64,000 nucleotides of DNA from Bradyrhizobium sp. CB3481 (GTDB lineage Bacteria; Pseudomonadota; Alphaproteobacteria; Rhizobiales; Xanthobacteraceae), in NCBI RefSeq assembly GCF_029714305.1, contig NZ_CP121647.1, positions 7,336,501-7,400,500 on the forward strand. The letters are read 5' to 3'. A program made the translations under genes and the position numbers. Positions 17,624-26,539 of the stretch are shown piece by piece. The notes beneath the pieces were generated by a model. It had not been told where the DNA came from, ran no database searches, and saw nothing but the letters and a program-made list of their open reading frames with translations. Positions within the stretch are counted from its first letter, which is position 1, and the number at the start of each line of letters is the position of its first letter.

Positions 17624-18613
17624 TCAATTCTTGTAAATCTGGTCGAAAATGCCGCCTTCGCCGAAGTGATCCTTCTGCGCCTTGGTCCAACCCCCGAAAA
17701 CGTCGTCGATGGTGAAAAGTTCGACCTTGGCGAAGGATTTTTCGTATTCCTTCGCGATCTCTGAATCGCGCGGACGATAGGAATTGCGTGCGGCGATTTC
17801 CTGGCCTTCCTTGGTGTACCAATATTTCAGATAGGCCTCGGCGACGGCGCGGGTGCCCTTTTTATCAGCAACCTTGTCGACCACAGCCAGCGGTGGCTCG
17901 GCAAGGATCGATAGTGGCGGCGCCACGATCTCGAACTTGTCCTTGCCGAATTCGCGCTGTGCCAGGAAAGCCTCGTTCTCCCACGCCAGCAGCACGTCGC
18001 CGACGCCGCGCTCGACGAAGGTTACCGTCGAGCCGCGCGCGCCGGTATCCAGCACCGGTACGTTCTTGAAGAGATCGGCGACGAACTTCTTGGCCTTGTC
18101 GGCGGAGCCGTATTTCTTCTCGGCGAAGCCCCACGCCGCGAGGTAATTCCAGCGCGCGCCGCCTGAGGTCTTGGGGTTCGGTGTGATCACCTGCACGCCG
18201 GATTTGATCAGATCGTCCCAGTCCTTGATCGCCTTGGGGTTGCCCCTGCGCACCAGGAATACGATCGTCGAAGTATAGGGCGAGGCATTGAGCGACAGCT
18301 TCTTCTGCCAGTCCGCGGCCACCAGGCCCTTGGCGGCGATCGCGTCGATATCATAAGCGAGCGCCAGCGTGACAACGTCTGCCTGCAGGCCGTCGATCAC
18401 CGAGCGCGCCTGCGAGCCCGAACCGCCATGCGACTGCTTGATCTCGACGCTCTTGCCGGTTTCCTTCTTGAATGCCGCGGCGAACGCCTTGTTGAAATCG
18501 GCGTAAAGTTCACGCGTCGGATCGTAGGACACGTTGAGCAGGCTAAAATCAGCGGCGAAAGCCGAACCTGCAATGAGCAAGCCCGCGAGGAGCGGCAGAA
18601 TGCGACTGATCAT
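17624..18613 (-). CDS. sbp: Sulfate ABC transporter substrate-binding protein
   Basis: 329 aa from ATG 18613, which has GGAG 7 nt upstream. A signal peptide ([20 protein letters not shown]) is followed by the sulfate-binding family text: [45 protein letters not shown], and [17 protein letters not shown]. The periplasmic protein delivers sulfate to CysTWA. The gene is 138 nt downstream of cysH and may have its own promoter in addition to read-through. Confidence 0.93.
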   Translation of the reverse strand: MISRILPLLAGLLIAGSAFAADFSLLNVSYDPTRELYADFNKAFAAAFKKETGKSVEIKQSHGGSGSQARSVIDGLQADVVTLALAYDIDAIAAKGLVAADWQKKLSLNASPYTSTIVFLVRRGNPKAIKDWDDLIKSGVQVITPNPKTSGGARWNYLAAWGFAEKKYGSADKAKKFVADLFKNVPVLDTGARGSTVTFVERGVGDVLLAWENEAFLAQREFGKDKFEIVAPPLSILAEPPLAVVDKVADKKGTRAVAEAYLKYWYTKEGQEIAARNSYRPRDSEIAKEYEKSFAKVELFTIDDVFGGWTKAQKDHFGEGGIFDQIYKN

Positions 18614-18695
18614 CGTTGATCTCCATTCGGCTCGATGAAGCATATCATCAAAGCGCGAAGGTATAAGTCGCGACGAAAGGTCGCTCAGTCAACGA

Positions 18696-18719
18696 AACCG
18701 CATTTCATTGTTTGCGGTT
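18696..18719 (-). other. Short hairpin between cysH and sbp
   Basis: AACCGCA (18696-18702) and TGCGGTT (18713-18719) form a 7-bp stem with a 10-nt loop in the cysH-sbp gap. There is no T-run. It may be a processing or attenuation point; function not shown. Confidence 0.35.
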
Positions 18720-18751
18720 CCGCAGCTCCGTTGTCCTATGAAGTACGAGTT

Positions 18752-19483
18752 CTAGGAAGTTTTCGTCGTATGAATGCCGCATTCCGTCTTGGCGCGGCCG
18801 CGCCAGCGACCCGCACGGGCATCCTCGTCCGGTGCGGTGCGGCTCGAACATGGCATGCATCCGACCGACAGGTAGCCCGAGGCGACCAGCGGATGCGGCG
18901 GCAATTTGGCCAGCTTGTAGATCGCCTCGATCTCTTCGCGCGAGACATTGGCGAACGGATTGAACTTCAACCGCTCGCCATCCTCTTCGACGACGGGAAT
19001 CTCGGCGCGCGCGCCACCCTGAAAGCGCTTGCGACCGTTGATCCAGGCGGAGAACGGCTTGAGTGCCCGCGCCAGCGGCTCGACCTTGCGGATGCGGCAG
19101 CAGGCATCCGGATCGGAGAACCACAATTCGCGATCGGGATCCTGACGCGAGAGCGTCTCTTCCAGTGGCTTGATGGAGCGAACGTCGAGAAGGCCGAGCA
19201 CGTCGGTCAACTTATCGCGATAGGCGAGCGTCTCCTCGAACAGCCAACCGGTATCGAGGAAGATCACCGGGATCGCCGGGTCGACGTCCGCCATCACCTT
19301 GAGCAGCGCAGCTGACTCCGTGCCGAAAGACGACACCAGCGCCAGCTGCTCGCGGCCGACGGTCTTCAGCGCGGTCTCGATGACATGCGCCGGCGAGGCG
19401 CCGCGCAGGGTATGCTCGAGCGTCTGCGCCGAAGGAAGGATCGCGGGAGCTGCGGCCAGTGCATGCGGTGAAATCATGGTCAC
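18752..19483 (-). CDS. cysH: Assimilatory adenylyl-sulfate (APS) reductase
   Basis: 243 aa. It carries the PAPS/APS reductase core (SSFGTESAALLKVMADVD, FLDTGWLF), the two cysteine pairs of the [4Fe-4S] type (DACCRIRKVEPL and VGCMPCSSR), and the C-terminal ECGIH with the catalytic Cys. The extra cysteine pairs mark the APS-reducing branch typical of rhizobia, not the PAPS-only E. coli type. It makes sulfite from APS. GTG 19483 (or ATG 19477) overlaps the DUF934 stop by 4 nt. Confidence 0.92.
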   Translation of the reverse strand: MTMISPHALAAAPAILPSAQTLEHTLRGASPAHVIETALKTVGREQLALVSSFGTESAALLKVMADVDPAIPVIFLDTGWLFEETLAYRDKLTDVLGLLDVRSIKPLEETLSRQDPDRELWFSDPDACCRIRKVEPLARALKPFSAWINGRKRFQGGARAEIPVVEEDGERLKFNPFANVSREEIEAIYKLAKLPPHPLVASGYLSVGCMPCSSRTAPDEDARAGRWRGRAKTECGIHTTKTS

Positions 19484-19995
19484 TGCCCAGCACTCTCCGA
19501 ATGGCGCAATTGCATCCGCCGATTGAGCGCGGTGACGCGGCCGTCGCCGGTCGGCTGATAGAATACCGAATAGCGCTTCATGGTCTCGGCAAACGCATCG
19601 GCATCGGCGTCCTTTTTCACCTCGAAGGTGTCGAAGCCGGCGCGCGACATGAATACGAACTGGTCGCGCAGCACCTGGCCGGTGGCGCGCAGCTCGCCGT
19701 CATAGCCATGCCGCTCGCGGAGCAGGCGCGCCTGGCTGTAGGCGCGGCCATCGCGGAAGGTCGGGAACACCAGCGCCACGGCGGCCAGACGCTCGAGATA
19801 GGGCAGGAGATCGTCGACGGCGCGGTTGTTCGGCCAAATCACGCCGGTCTTGCCCGCACGGCGCAACAGCGTTTCGGGATCGGCGAGAAACCGTTCCGAT
19901 GAAATCAGGATGTCCCCGTTACCAGGTAGTTCCTCGCCGTCGGCGACGCGGACGAACAAATCGGTGACAATTCTTCCATTCTTAACGAGTGGCAT
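19480..19995 (-). CDS. DUF934 family protein of the sulfate-reduction operon
   Basis: 171 aa. It has the family's readable blocks: SSERFLADPETLL, GVIWPNNRAVDDLLPYL and ALVFPTFRDGRAYSQARLLRE. DUF934 proteins are almost always encoded next to the siroheme sulfite reductase gene and are thought to be an accessory to it; their exact role is not established. The start overlaps the cysI stop by 14 nt and its end overlaps cysH by 4 nt, so the three are tightly coupled. Confidence 0.88.
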   Translation of the reverse strand: MPLVKNGRIVTDLFVRVADGEELPGNGDILISSERFLADPETLLRRAGKTGVIWPNNRAVDDLLPYLERLAAVALVFPTFRDGRAYSQARLLRERHGYDGELRATGQVLRDQFVFMSRAGFDTFEVKKDADADAFAETMKRYSVFYQPTGDGRVTALNRRMQLRHSESAGQ

Positions 19996-21637
19996 AGACC
20001 CGCTCCTTGAAAGGCTCGACGCCCAGACGCTTCACCGTATCGACGAATAGCTCCTCGGGACGGTCGCGCAGCGCCAGATAGGCTTCGACGATGTCTTCGA
20101 TCACGTCGGCAACTTCGGCATAGGGAACGGCCGGGCCGATCAGGACGCCCATCTGCGCGTTTTCGTCGGCACGGCCGCCGATCGTGATCTGGTAAAATTC
20201 CTCGCCGTTCTTCTCGACGCCGAGAATGCCGATATGGCCGACATGGTGATGGCCGCAGGCATTGATGCAGCCGGAGATGTTGATGTGCAGACGGCCGATC
20301 ATGTCTGATGTGTCGTGGTTGGCGAACCGCCGGGTCAATTCCTGCGCGATCGGAATCGAGCGCGCATTGGCCAGCGAGCAATAGTCCAGTCCAGGACAGG
20401 CTATGATGTCGGTGACCAGGTTGACGTTCGGCGTCGCGAGCCCGAGACGGTCGAGCGCCCTCCAGAGCTGCGGCAGGTCGCGCTTGGCGACATGCGGCAG
20501 CGCCAGGTTCTGCTCGTGCCCGACGCGGATTTCGCCGAATGAATATTTGTCGGCGAGATCGGCGACCGCGTCCATCTGGTCGGCGGTGGCATCGCCGGGC
20601 GGACCGCCCACCGGCTTCAGCGACAGCGTGACGATCGAATAGCCCTGCACCTTGTGCGGCGCGACCGAGTTCTTGCGCCAGCGCTCGAACAGCGGATCGG
20701 CCGCCGCCTGCTTCAGTTCGTCCGGCATATGCGGCAGCTTTTCGTAGGCCGGATAGGAAAAGCGCGACCGCACCTCCTCGATCGCGGAATGATCGAGCGT
20801 CAGGGCGCTGTGGCCCATCTGCTTCCATTCCTCCTCGACCTCGCGCGCGAACTTTTCGATGCCGAGCTCGTGGACCAGGATCTTGATGCGGGCCTTGTAG
20901 ATGTTGTCGCGGCGGCCGTACTGGTTGTAGACGCGCAGGATCGCCTCGACATAGCTCAGGATGTCGCGGCCATGGACGAACGGCTTGATGGTCTTGGCGA
21001 TGAACGGCGTACGGCCGAGGCCGCCGCCGACCAGCACCTCGAAGCCGGTCTCGCCGTCCGCGTTCTTGTGCAGGCGCAGACCGATGTCGTGGATCTTGAT
21101 CGCGGCGCGATCGTGCTCGGACGCGGTGATCGCGATCTTGAACTTGCGCGGCAGGAACGAGAATTCCGGATGCAGCGTGGTGTGCTGGCGCAAGATCTCC
21201 GACCAGATGCGAGGATCCTCGACCTCGCCGGGCGCAACGCCGGCCCACTGATCCGAGGTGACGTTGCGCATGTTGTTGCCGGAGGTCTGCATCGCGTGGA
21301 TGCCCACTTCAGCGAGCTCGGCCAGCGCATCGGGCAGCTCGGCGAGCTTGATCCAGTTGTACTGGATGTTCTGGCGCGTGGTGAAATGGCCATAGCCGCG
21401 GTCATATCGCCGCGCGACACGGGCCAGCGCCCTCAATTGCTTCGACGACAGCGTGCCGTAGGGGATCGCGACGCGGAACATGTAGGCGTGCAGCTGCAGG
21501 TACACGCCATTCTGCAGCCGCAGGATCTTGAATTCATCCTCGGTCAGTTCGCCGGCGAGGCGGCGCTTCACCTGATCGCGGAATTCCGAGACACGCTCGT
21601 TGATGAGCGTGCGGTCGAGTTCGTCATATGCATACAT
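19982..21637 (-). CDS. cysI: Siroheme-containing sulfite reductase (nitrite/sulfite reductase family)
   Basis: 551 aa. N-terminal ferredoxin-like half with GYGHFTTRQNIQYNWI; the siroheme-[4Fe-4S] ligands are present as CPGLDYC and GCINACGHHH. It reduces sulfite to sulfide with six electrons. No flavoprotein subunit (CysJ) is encoded here, so the electron donor is probably ferredoxin or another reductase. It sits between the DUF2849 and DUF934 genes within the cysG-cysH operon. Confidence 0.93.
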   Translation of the reverse strand: MYAYDELDRTLINERVSEFRDQVKRRLAGELTEDEFKILRLQNGVYLQLHAYMFRVAIPYGTLSSKQLRALARVARRYDRGYGHFTTRQNIQYNWIKLAELPDALAELAEVGIHAMQTSGNNMRNVTSDQWAGVAPGEVEDPRIWSEILRQHTTLHPEFSFLPRKFKIAITASEHDRAAIKIHDIGLRLHKNADGETGFEVLVGGGLGRTPFIAKTIKPFVHGRDILSYVEAILRVYNQYGRRDNIYKARIKILVHELGIEKFAREVEEEWKQMGHSALTLDHSAIEEVRSRFSYPAYEKLPHMPDELKQAAADPLFERWRKNSVAPHKVQGYSIVTLSLKPVGGPPGDATADQMDAVADLADKYSFGEIRVGHEQNLALPHVAKRDLPQLWRALDRLGLATPNVNLVTDIIACPGLDYCSLANARSIPIAQELTRRFANHDTSDMIGRLHINISGCINACGHHHVGHIGILGVEKNGEEFYQITIGGRADENAQMGVLIGPAVPYAEVADVIEDIVEAYLALRDRPEELFVDTVKRLGVEPFKERVYATR

Positions 21638-21651
21638 GATGGACTAGCCTT

Positions 21652-21963
21652 TTAGGCCGGAAGAAGGTCGATGGTGACGCCCTTCGACCGGATGTGTTCG
21701 CGCAAATTGCCGGGCTTGATCGCGCCGGCCTTGAGTTCGACCGGCGCGATATAAGCGCCGACCGCACCGACGTCGTCGGCGACGCTCTCGGCGAGCAACG
21801 CACGTGCATCATCCGACGTGCTGACGATCGCGGCGTCAGCCAGTGCGGTCGTCCAGCCCTGTTCCGCAGTCCGCCAGACCACGGCGCCGTCCCAGGTGCG
21901 GTTGGCGGTCACCACCGACGGCCCGGTGATTCTGATTTTCTTCTGTTCGAGTGGAGAGGTCAT
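21652..21963 (-). CDS. DUF2849 family protein
   Basis: 103 aa from ATG 21963, whose ATGA overlaps the cysG stop. It has the family text IRITGPSVVTANRTWDGAVV and VGAYIAPVELKAG. DUF2849 genes are found immediately before sulfite reductase genes in alpha-proteobacteria; the function is unknown. The small size, tight overlap and conserved position point to a helper in siroheme insertion or enzyme assembly, but that is inference. Confidence 0.85.
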   Translation of the reverse strand: MTSPLEQKKIRITGPSVVTANRTWDGAVVWRTAEQGWTTALADAAIVSTSDDARALLAESVADDVGAVGAYIAPVELKAGAIKPGNLREHIRSKGVTIDLLPA

Positions 21964-23396
21964 TCGGCAGCATCCAGCAGTTTGGAGATGACTTGATTGA
22001 GGTTTGACTGACGCCACGGCGCGGAATGCGCGACGACGTCGCCGATGATGAGGATGGCAGGACCGCCATCGATTTTTTCGACCAGCGCAGGCAGATTTTC
22101 CAGCGTGCCGACCACGGCCTGTGCGTCGGTGCGCGTCACCCGCGCGAAGATGCCGACGGGCGTTTGCGGCGATCGTCCCGCGGTCAGGAGCCCCGCGCGG
22201 ACCGACGGCGCCGCCGTCATGCCCATGTAAACGACGATCGTCATCTTCTTATCTGTCAGCACCGACCAGTCGACGGCTTCGGCGTCCTTGGCCTTGTGCG
22301 CGGTCAGGAAGGTGATGCGCAGCGCCTCGTGCCGATAGGTCAGCGGCGCCTCGAACTGCGCGGCCGCGCCGAGGCCCGCGGTAATGCCGGGCACCACCGA
22401 ATAGGCAACGCCGGCGGCGCGCAGCACTTCGATCTCCTCCCCGCCGCGGCCGAAGATGAAGGGATCGCCCCCCTTCAGCCGTACCGCGCGCTGTCCGGAT
22501 TTCGCCGCATCAATCAGCAGTTTGTGAATCGCATCCTGGCCGATGCCGGGCTTGCCGACGCGGCGGCCGACCGGAACGCGCGAGGCATCGCGGCGCACGC
22601 GATCGAGAATTTCCGGCGAGACCAGCTCGTCGTAGAAAACGATGTCGGCATCCTGCAGCGCGCGTAGCGCCTTGATGGTGAGCAGATCCGGATCGCCCGG
22701 CCCTGCGCCGACCAGCGTCACCCGGCCTTCGGCCTTGCCGTCGTCATTCGCTCCAGCGAAGGCGGAGAGATCGGCGATTTCGTTCAGCGCCTTTTCGGCG
22801 TCGGCCTTGCGTCCGGCCAGCACCAGCGCGCCGATCGGCCCATCGATCACGCGCTCCCAGAAGCGGCGGCGCAACGCGAATTCGGGAATGCGCGCATGGA
22901 TCGCTTTGCGGAAGCTGCCGATGAAACTGGCGAGGTCGCCGATGCGTGCCGGCAGCACCGCCTCGATGCGCTCGCGGATGCGGCGCGCCACCACCGGCGA
23001 GGTGCCGCCGGTGCCGACGGCAACGACGACGTCGCCGCGATCGACGATCGCGGGAAAGATGAAAGTGGAATGCGCGAGGTCGTCCATCACGTTGACGGGC
23101 AGGCCGACCGCCTTCGCGCGCGCCGACATCGCAACGCCGATATCGCCAGCGCCGGCGCAGAGGATTGCGATGATGCCGGAGAGATCGGCCGACAGCGGAT
23201 CACCCATGGCCAGCTCAATCCGGGCCACGTCGGCGGCGGCGAGGCCCGCGAGATCATGATTGCCGTCGGTCGCATACCAACGCACCTCGGCGCCCGCCGC
23301 GGCCAGCAGCCGCAACTTGGCGCGTGCAAGATCACCCGCTCCGACGAGCAGCACCTTGCCGCGTTGCAAATCCAGGAAGACAGGCAGATAGCGCAT
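21960..23396 (-). CDS. cysG: Siroheme synthase (multifunctional CysG)
   Basis: 478 aa. Residues about 1-210 form the precorrin-2 dehydrogenase/ferrochelatase half (LPVFLDLQRGKVLLVGAGDLA, VAVGTGGTSPVVARRIRE). Residues about 215-460 form the uroporphyrinogen-III methyltransferase half (VTLVGAGPGDPDLLTIKAL, LKGGDPFIFGRGGEE, VVPGITAG). It makes siroheme, the cofactor of the sulfite reductase encoded two genes downstream. First gene of the leftward operon. Confidence 0.95.
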   Translation of the reverse strand: MRYLPVFLDLQRGKVLLVGAGDLARAKLRLLAAAGAEVRWYATDGNHDLAGLAAADVARIELAMGDPLSADLSGIIAILCAGAGDIGVAMSARAKAVGLPVNVMDDLAHSTFIFPAIVDRGDVVVAVGTGGTSPVVARRIRERIEAVLPARIGDLASFIGSFRKAIHARIPEFALRRRFWERVIDGPIGALVLAGRKADAEKALNEIADLSAFAGANDDGKAEGRVTLVGAGPGDPDLLTIKALRALQDADIVFYDELVSPEILDRVRRDASRVPVGRRVGKPGIGQDAIHKLLIDAAKSGQRAVRLKGGDPFIFGRGGEEIEVLRAAGVAYSVVPGITAGLGAAAQFEAPLTYRHEALRITFLTAHKAKDAEAVDWSVLTDKKMTIVVYMGMTAAPSVRAGLLTAGRSPQTPVGIFARVTRTDAQAVVGTLENLPALVEKIDGGPAILIIGDVVAHSAPWRQSNLNQVISKLLDAAE

Positions 23397-23540
23397 CCGA
23401 CACTCGCTTTCCCCAAGTTGGGGGTTGACTGAAATTATTTTCTATTTATCTCTCGATCAAGAGCCGCAAAGAGAAAATTATTTCTTCTCTATTGCAGCGC
23501 AACTTTAGAATTTTTCCACTCCCAAGTCCAAGGCTCAGAG
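23397..23540. promoter_or_regulatory. AT-rich divergent promoter region between cysG and cysD
   Basis: This 144-nt gap is far more AT-rich than its surroundings. Two related AT-rich elements, GAAATTATTTTC (23431-23442) and GAAAATTATTTC in the segment near 23474-23485, face each other in near-inverted orientation. A TTGACT at 23425 with TATCTC 16 nt later could drive cysD; on the other strand a TTGCGC with TAATTT could drive cysG. A shared sulfur regulator bound here is likely but its identity is unknown. Confidence 0.5.
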
Positions 23541-24446
23541 ATGCATCTTCTCGACCATGAATCCAACGGACAGGCGTTGCGGCCTGCTGCCCGTCACGAA
23601 GCATCATCTGTGCCGAAAATTTTTAACGGCCGAAGCCTGCCGCCGCCCTCGATGGACCACCTCGACGAGCTCGAGGCGCAGAGCATCTACATCCTGCGGG
23701 AGGCGTTCGCGCGGCTGAAGAAGCTGGCGCTGCTGTGGTCGCTGGGCAAGGATTCCAACGTGATGATCTGGCTGGCGCGCAAGGCCTTCTTCGGCCGCGT
23801 GCCCTTCCCGGCGCTTCACGTCGACACCGGCAAGAAATTTCCGGAGATGTATGCGTTCCGCGATCACTACGGCAAGGAATGGGATCTCGATCTCAAGGTC
23901 GAGCCCTGCCCGCCGATCGACGCGGTCGATCCGACCTTGCCGCCGGCCGCCCGCTCGGCTGCGCGCAAGACCGAAGGTCTAAAATGGGCGCTCAACAAGT
24001 ATGGCTTTGACGGTCTGATCGCCGGCATTCGCCGCGATGAGGAAGCCACCCGCGCCAAGGAGCGCGTGTTCTCGCCGCGCGGCCTCGAAGGCGGCTGGGA
24101 CGTGCGCGATCAGCCGCCGGAATTCTGGGATCAGTTCAACGCCTCGGTGCCGCAAGGCGCGCATTTGCGGGTTCATCCGATCCTGCATTGGACCGAGGCC
24201 GACATCTGGGCCTACACCAAGCGCGAAAACATTCCGATCATCCCGCTCTATCTCTCCAACAACGGCAAGCGCTATCGCTCGCTCGGCGACGCCGACATCA
24301 CCTTCCCGGTGGCTTCGGCCGCTTCCAATATCGATGAGATCCTGACCGAGCTCGACGGCACCAAGGTGCCGGAGCGCGCCGGCCGCGCGCTGGATCACGA
24401 GACCGAAGACGCTTTCGAGCGGCTGCGCGTCGCAGGTTATCTCTGA
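23541..24446 (+). CDS. cysD: Sulfate adenylyltransferase subunit 2
   Basis: 301 aa. The core has the PP-loop text LALLWSLGKDSNVMIWLARKA (first 20 quoted residues are typical of CysD) and PFPALHVDTGKKFPEMY, then GIRRDEEATRAKER. The family homology begins at about residue 38; the ATG at 23541 has an AGAG site whereas the internal ATG 23652 has none, so a non-conserved N-terminal extension is probable. With CysN it makes APS from ATP and sulfate. Confidence 0.92.
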   Translation: MHLLDHESNGQALRPAARHEASSVPKIFNGRSLPPPSMDHLDELEAQSIYILREAFARLKKLALLWSLGKDSNVMIWLARKAFFGRVPFPALHVDTGKKFPEMYAFRDHYGKEWDLDLKVEPCPPIDAVDPTLPPAARSAARKTEGLKWALNKYGFDGLIAGIRRDEEATRAKERVFSPRGLEGGWDVRDQPPEFWDQFNASVPQGAHLRVHPILHWTEADIWAYTKRENIPIIPLYLSNNGKRYRSLGDADITFPVASAASNIDEILTELDGTKVPERAGRALDHETEDAFERLRVAGYL

Positions 24447-24470
24447 CGGACATTGGGTGTGAGCGTCGCC

Positions 24471-26408
24471 ATGAACATGATCCTTCCCGCCAGCGTTTCG
24501 GCCACGCCGAACGGCACCACGTCGATGCCAAATGGCACGACGCGACCCCAGGTCCGCATCGTCATCGTCGGCCATGTCGATCACGGCAAATCCACCCTGG
24601 TCGGCCGCCTGCTGCATGAGACCGGCAGCCTGCCCGAGGGCAAGCTGGAAATGCTAAAGGCCGTGAGTGCACGGCGCGGCATGCCGTTCGAATGGTCGTT
24701 CCTGCTCGATGCGCTGCAGACCGAGCGTGACCAGGGCATCACCATCGACACCACGCAGATCCGTTTTCGCACCGGCTCGCGCGACGTCGTCTTGATCGAC
24801 GCGCCCGGTCACGCCGAGTTCCTGCGCAATATGATCACCGGCGCCTCGCAGGCCGATGGCGCGGTCCTGATCATCGACGCGCTGGAAGGCGTGCGTGACC
24901 AGACCAGGCGCCACGGCTATCTCTTGCATCTCCTCGGCATCAAGCAGGTCGCGATCGTCGTCAACAAGATGGACCGCGTCGATTTCAGCGCCGATCGCTT
25001 CAAGCAGATCAGCGACGAGATTTCGGCGCATCTGACCGACCTCGGCGTGAAGCCGTCGGCCGTTATTCCGATTTCCGCGCGCGACGGCGACGGCGTCGCC
25101 GAGCACACCGCGCGCATCGGCTGGTATAAGGGGCCGACGGTGGTCGAAGCGCTTGACGCGCTCGAACCGGCGCGCCCGCTGGAGCAGCTCGCGCTGCGCT
25201 TGCCGGTGCAGGCGATCTACAAGTTCGACGACCGCCGCATCGTGGCCGGCCGCATCGAGTCCGGACATCTGAGCGCCGGCGACGAGATCGTCATCATGCC
25301 GGCCGGCAAGATCGCGAAGATCAAGACGGTGGAGAGCTGGCCGGTGACGCCGCTTAAGGGCAGCCACGGCGCCGGCCGTTCGGTCGGCATCACGCTCGAC
25401 CGCGAATTGTTCATCGAACGCGGCGACATCATCGCGCATGCCGGCGCCACGCCGCGCGACACGCGGCGGATTCGTGCGCGGATTTTCTGGCTGCATGAAA
25501 AGCCGTTGTCGAAAGGCGACCAGATCCTGATCCGCCTCGGCACGCGAGAAACCCGCGCCAGCGTCGTCGCGATCGAAAAGGCGATCGATCCTGGTGAGCT
25601 CTCCAACGAGGAGACCAAGGCGATCGCGCGCAACCATGTCGGCGAAATCGACATCTCGCTGGCGCAGCCGATCGCCGCCGATCCCTATCAGGACAATCCG
25701 CGCACCGGGCGCCTCGTGATCGAGGTCAACGGCCGCATCGCCGGCGGTGGTCTCGTGCTGTCGGTCGATGCCGGGGCACGCGCCGTCCCGATCGACATCG
25801 TGCCGGTCGAATCCGCGTTGCGCCCCGAGGAACGCTCGGCGCGCTACCGCCACAACGGCGCGGTGGTGTGGCTGACCGGTCTGCCAGGAGCCGGCAAATC
25901 CACGCTGGCACGCGCGCTCGAGCGCCGCCTGTTCTCGCGCGGCGGTTCACCGATCCTTCTCGATGGCGACACGCTGCGCGCCGGGCTCAATGGCGACCTT
26001 GGTTTCTCGGCGCAGGACCGCACGGAAAATATCCGCCGGCTCGCCGAGGTCGCGACCCATCTGGCCCGCAACGGGCACATCGCGGTCGTTGCCGCGGTAT
26101 CGCCGTCGGCGGATGATCGCGCCGCCGCACGCCGCATCGCCGATACCACGTTCCGTGAAATCTATGTCGCAACGCCTGCCGAGGTGTGCGAGAGCCGCGA
26201 TCCCAAGGGCCACTACGCCAAGGCGCGCGCGGGCACGCTGCAAGCGTTCACCGGGATCGGCAATGACTACCAGCCGCCGGCCCAGGCAGAACTCAGCATC
26301 GACACCTCGACCCGCACGGTTTCCGATGCGACCGACGAGATTGAGCGGATGCTGGCGGAGACCGGTATTCTGTTCGACGAACTGGTGGACCTCGCGGCCA
26401 ACATCTAG
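24471..26408 (+). CDS. cysNC: Bifunctional sulfate adenylyltransferase subunit 1 / adenylyl-sulfate kinase (CysN-CysC fusion)
   Basis: 645 aa from ATG 24471. The N-terminal GTPase part has [17 protein letters not shown] and NKMD, followed by EF-Tu-like domains to about residue 460. The C-terminal 180 residues are an APS kinase: [31 protein letters not shown], and [12 protein letters not shown]. This architecture is that of NodQ. PAPS is produced in addition to APS, useful for sulfation even though the local CysH looks like an APS reductase. It starts 24 nt after cysD. Confidence 0.95.
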   Translation: MNMILPASVSATPNGTTSMPNGTTRPQVRIVIVGHVDHGKSTLVGRLLHETGSLPEGKLEMLKAVSARRGMPFEWSFLLDALQTERDQGITIDTTQIRFRTGSRDVVLIDAPGHAEFLRNMITGASQADGAVLIIDALEGVRDQTRRHGYLLHLLGIKQVAIVVNKMDRVDFSADRFKQISDEISAHLTDLGVKPSAVIPISARDGDGVAEHTARIGWYKGPTVVEALDALEPARPLEQLALRLPVQAIYKFDDRRIVAGRIESGHLSAGDEIVIMPAGKIAKIKTVESWPVTPLKGSHGAGRSVGITLDRELFIERGDIIAHAGATPRDTRRIRARIFWLHEKPLSKGDQILIRLGTRETRASVVAIEKAIDPGELSNEETKAIARNHVGEIDISLAQPIAADPYQDNPRTGRLVIEVNGRIAGGGLVLSVDAGARAVPIDIVPVESALRPEERSARYRHNGAVVWLTGLPGAGKSTLARALERRLFSRGGSPILLDGDTLRAGLNGDLGFSAQDRTENIRRLAEVATHLARNGHIAVVAAVSPSADDRAAARRIADTTFREIYVATPAEVCESRDPKGHYAKARAGTLQAFTGIGNDYQPPAQAELSIDTSTRTVSDATDEIERMLAETGILFDELVDLAANI

Positions 26409-26446
26409 GCCTTTTAGGCACTTCTCATCGACCCGGCTTTAGGGCT

Positions 26447-26486
26447 AAAAGGGCGGCCAATGCCGCCCCTTTGGCGCGTTTTTTGC
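26447..26486 (+). terminator. Probable terminator after cysNC
   Basis: AAAGGGCGGC (26448-26457) pairs with GCCGCCCCTT (26462-26471) around a 4-nt loop, and a six-T run follows a few bases later. It lies 40 nt after the cysNC stop. Confidence 0.55.
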
Positions 26487-26539
26487 TGTTTTGGCCCGAA
26501 AACAGCCTGCAAACGCCATTTCTTTTGAGAAAGCCCATC

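Noticed and set aside
24654..25853. 399-aa open frame on the minus strand
   Set aside because: Antisense to cysNC, whose GTPase and kinase motifs are intact.
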